Part shown: positions 13,692-15,913 of the stretch, piece after piece
How the letters are laid out: the number at the start of each line of letters is the position of its first letter
How positions within the stretch are numbered: the stretch's first letter is position 1
Assembly (NCBI GenBank): GCA_041497995.1
Contig: JBGQHM010000121.1
Coordinates: forward strand, 1 to 15,913
Source of the DNA: DATKMS01 sp041497995
GTDB lineage: Bacteria > Desulfobacterota > Binatia > HRBIN30
Direction: 5' to 3'
Length of the DNA stretch: 15,913 nt
The notes under the pieces: model-generated
The model's input: only the letters and a program-made list of their open reading frames with translations
Databases searched by the model: none
What the model was told of the DNA's origin: nothing
Translations under genes and position numbers: made by a program

Positions 13692-15086
13692 CTACCATCC
13701 GCGCAACTCGCGGTACACAAACCAGCTCACGAAGGCGGCGGCCTGCAGCGGAATGAAGAACGGCACCATGTCTCCCGACCATGGGCCCTTCCACCACATG
13801 AACCCTGCGATGACAGCGCCCCACCCACTGAGGAGCAGGAAGTCGCGACGAAAGTCCGGCTGCTCGCGGAGAAAGACGGCCAACACAAAATAGCTGGGCG
13901 CGAGCAGCGGCACGAACCAACGTATGGACGCACACACGCCGGAGTAGTTGTTGGAGGCGACCGCATACACCAGCCAGGCGCCGACGCAGCACCCGCCGGC
14001 GAAGAGGATCTCGGGCAACTCGGCAACTCTCCGCTTCGACAGTCGCGTGAAGCCAACCAGCGCCAAGACCAAGGTTGGGTTGTCGCTGATGAAGCCACGG
14101 CCTCCCACGAGCAGCTTTGCCGCATAGACCAGAAGAGCGGGGAGGCGGTGCTTCCAGGAACCTGTCAAGTTGAATGGCCGGAACGCGGAACCTGGCCACG
14201 CGGAGTATTCGGGGACTGCGTTCGCCGGCTGAAACGTGCCACCAATGGCATAGTTCAGCGCGTGATGGAGGATCAACCAGGGCAATGCTGCGAGAGCAAA
14301 AACGGCGACGGCGGTCAGCGTGCGGCAGCGGTAGACGACCACGCCGAATGCACACGCGAGGAGCACCGGCCCGACGCCGAGGTCCAGGGTGTATCCCAAG
14401 CCCGCGAGCGCCCCGAGCGCGAACAATCGATTCCGAGGGACGCGCGCGCTGCGCGTTTCCTCAGCCAACCAGGCGAGACACAGCACCAGCGCGGCGGTGA
14501 CGGCAAGCAATTGTATGTGGCTGTTGACCTGGCGCACGTACGGCAACGCCACCGTCGCGACGCCGAAGCTGGCAGTCAGCGACAGACGCAACGACAGGGG
14601 CAGCCGCAGCGGCGCGCCGAGTTGGAAGATGCACCAGACCGCTACGACGTACGCCAGACCCGAAGACGCGAGCGTCAGCCAGTAGCAAAAACGGGCTGGC
14701 TGCTGCCGTGCCGTGAGCCCGGTGCTCCACTGCAGGACTTGGTACACACCGGCCAGTAGCACGGCTGGCACCGGCGACTTGTCGGAATAGAAGTGGCCGT
14801 CGATGAGCAGCTTGTCGCCGGTGCCGTGCTGCAGCAGTAGCTGGTCGTCGAGCGGGTAGGGCGCCGGGCTTGCTGGATCCGCACGCGGTGGAACCTGCAC
14901 GAAGATCGAGTCATCGATCACGAAGGTGTGCCGATCCACGAGACTCTCCACCGCCGCCAGGCGGCTGCCGTCATTCCAGCTACCGGCGTAGCCGCGGGCG
15001 CTGATGATCGCTACCGCGCTCGCGATGACCAAGACCAGGTAGGCCGCGACACGGCTGCTGGGTTGTTGCAGTGCCTCAGTGTTCAT
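13692..15086 (-). CDS. Multi-pass membrane protein, probable GT-C glycosyltransferase
   Basis: A 464-residue integral membrane protein with about ten hydrophobic helices. The first is at about 13-30, followed by an external loop with WNDGSRLAAVESLVDRHTFV at 37-56 and DGHFYSDKSPVPAVLLAGV near 96-114. Those two loop motifs recur in bacterial GT39-like membrane proteins annotated as probable glycosyltransferases, where an acidic residue near the start of the loop (here Asp39) is the candidate catalytic base. No soluble domain follows; the protein ends shortly after the last helix. Its start overlaps the previous gene's stop by 11 bp, and 23 bp separate it from the SGNH gene, so it is an inner gene of the four-gene operon. 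Function is inferred from topology and motif only. Confidence 0.65.
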   Translation of the reverse strand: MNTEALQQPSSRVAAYLVLVIASAVAIISARGYAGSWNDGSRLAAVESLVDRHTFVIDDSIFVQVPPRADPASPAPYPLDDQLLLQHGTGDKLLIDGHFYSDKSPVPAVLLAGVYQVLQWSTGLTARQQPARFCYWLTLASSGLAYVVAVWCIFQLGAPLRLPLSLRLSLTASFGVATVALPYVRQVNSHIQLLAVTAALVLCLAWLAEETRSARVPRNRLFALGALAGLGYTLDLGVGPVLLACAFGVVVYRCRTLTAVAVFALAALPWLILHHALNYAIGGTFQPANAVPEYSAWPGSAFRPFNLTGSWKHRLPALLVYAAKLLVGGRGFISDNPTLVLALVGFTRLSKRRVAELPEILFAGGCCVGAWLVYAVASNNYSGVCASIRWFVPLLAPSYFVLAVFLREQPDFRRDFLLLSGWGAVIAGFMWWKGPWSGDMVPFFIPLQAAAFVSWFVYRELRGW

Positions 15087-15913
15087 CGGGGTCCCGCGTG
15101 AAGTCGTAGATGAAGAAGGTCGTCGTCCGGTCGATAGGACGCCGCGCTCGCAGGAACGCCGCGGCTTGCTGATGGGCCTCTGTTACCGCCGCCCCGTAGA
15201 GGAACGTCGTGCTGGCGGCCAGGTAATGCCCGTGCACCTGAGCGATTACGTCACCGGCGCCGGTCACCGGCAAGACGTGCAACGGCAGGTTGCGTACCGG
15301 CATTGTTGCCAGAAGAGGGTCACTGCCGAAATACCACACGTCGAGTGGGACGAGGCCATGCTCGCGCTGCCGGCGCGCCAGCTCCTTCAGCCCTTGGCCC
15401 CAATCGTAGTTGGAATCACTCAGATAGAGGTAGCCGCGTTGCGTGCCGCCCCAGAGCTCGTTGGTGTACGAGAGCCCGTTCGGCCAGACGGACACGGCGG
15501 CCGCAACCGTCCAGACACCGCCGGCGCCAAGCGCTGCGATCAGCAGGTGCCGTCTCCATCCAGGGGCGCACTCGCTGCAGGTTTGAACTGCCGCAGCCGC
15601 CAACCCAACGACCAATAGGCTGATCAGCGGCAGGACGAGTCGTATGCCGATCTGGATGCGCATTGTGAGGCTCACAATGAGCAGCGCCGCGGCTGCAAGA
15701 TTCGCCCAGTTCAGTAGCGTCCGCGGCCGGATCGTCGCGAGCATCACCGGGATGGCTAACAACGGGAGACTCAGCTTGATGGTGAGCGCGAGCGGAAAGT
15801 AGTACCAGAAGGCACGCCGGACCTCACCTAGCAGGTACGTCCAGTGGCCGCCCTCGGCGCGCACGTTGTGTTTGATTTGCCGCGCCAGTCCTTCGCCCGC
15901 ATTGCTGAAGATC
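15076..15913 (-). CDS. GT39-like membrane glycosyltransferase, C-terminal part (runs off the window)
   Basis: The reading frame is open to the right edge of the window, so the 5' part is missing; 278 codons are visible. A GTG at 15864 could serve as a start, but it is unlikely because upstream codons (beginning IFSNAGEGLARQIKHN) fit the family. Three or four hydrophobic helices follow FWYYFPLALTIKLSLPLLAI, then a periplasmic domain with SYTNELWGGTQRGYLYLSDS and NYDWGQGLKEL (visible residues about 148-176) and a DVWYFGSDPL segment. This WYYFP...DSNYDWGQ...YFG arrangement is typical of the C-terminal half of bacterial GT39/ArnT-like transferases. It is the first visible gene of the minus-strand operon and overlaps the next start by 11 bp. 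Confidence 0.8.
   Translation of the reverse strand, partial: IFSNAGEGLARQIKHNVRAEGGHWTYLLGEVRRAFWYYFPLALTIKLSLPLLAIPVMLATIRPRTLLNWANLAAAALLIVSLTMRIQIGIRLVLPLISLLVVGLAAAAVQTCSECAPGWRRHLLIAALGAGGVWTVAAAVSVWPNGLSYTNELWGGTQRGYLYLSDSNYDWGQGLKELARRQREHGLVPLDVWYFGSDPLLATMPVRNLPLHVLPVTGAGDVIAQVHGHYLAASTTFLYGAAVTEAHQQAAAFLRARRPIDRTTTFFIYDFTRDPDEH

Overview
The window is GC-rich, densely packed bacterial DNA. It looks like an envelope-glycan locus of a Gram-negative organism: a heptosyltransferase of the WaaF type and a Kdo-hydroxylase-like oxygenase both act on lipopolysaccharide inner core. The lineage cannot be fixed from the sequence. The mix of families would suit a myxobacterial, deltaproteobacterial or uncultured candidate-phylum genome. 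That is inference. No rRNA, tRNA, CRISPR array or complete insertion sequence was seen.

Left part (1-6096). A short-chain dehydrogenase on the minus strand is divergent from a B12-type radical SAM protein on the plus strand. Their 108-bp gap holds a perfect 8-bp inverted repeat. The radical SAM gene ends tail-to-tail, with an 80-bp overlap, against a Kdo-hydroxylase-family gene. Next comes a 320-bp scar-like stretch with a decayed copy of the 5' end of a heptosyltransferase gene and an orphan AbrB/MazE-type antitoxin with a lost C-terminus. After it lie an intact GT9 heptosyltransferase and a GT4-type glycosyltransferase, 5 bp apart.

Middle (6097-10534). A 123-bp imperfect palindrome that can fold as a cloverleaf (probably a MITE-like element) sits between convergent operons and supplies the last ~21 codons and stop of a PAP2 phosphatase. 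The minus-strand operon GT4 -> GT39/ArnT-like -> PAP2 has overlapping start/stop codons throughout. It would suit a pathway in which a cytoplasmic glycosyltransferase and a polyprenyl-phosphate-sugar-using membrane transferase build or decorate a glycan and a lipid phosphatase recycles the carrier. Only 33 bp away, divergently, is a membrane-anchored beta-propeller protein resembling the N-terminal domain of GINT1-like proteins.

Right part (10535-15913). A lone Uma2-family nuclease-like gene converges on a minus-strand operon of four genes: a GT39-like membrane protein cut by the window edge, a second GT-C-like membrane protein, an SGNH/AlgX-like protein, and an AlgI-like MBOAT acyltransferase. 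Three of the four are overlapped start-to-stop or nearly so. The SGNH+MBOAT pair is the classical arrangement for O-acylation of an exported glycan. Together with the two GT-C enzymes, this is the best candidate in the window for an uncharacterised glycan-modification cassette. All functional statements rest on motif reading by eye; no database search was run.
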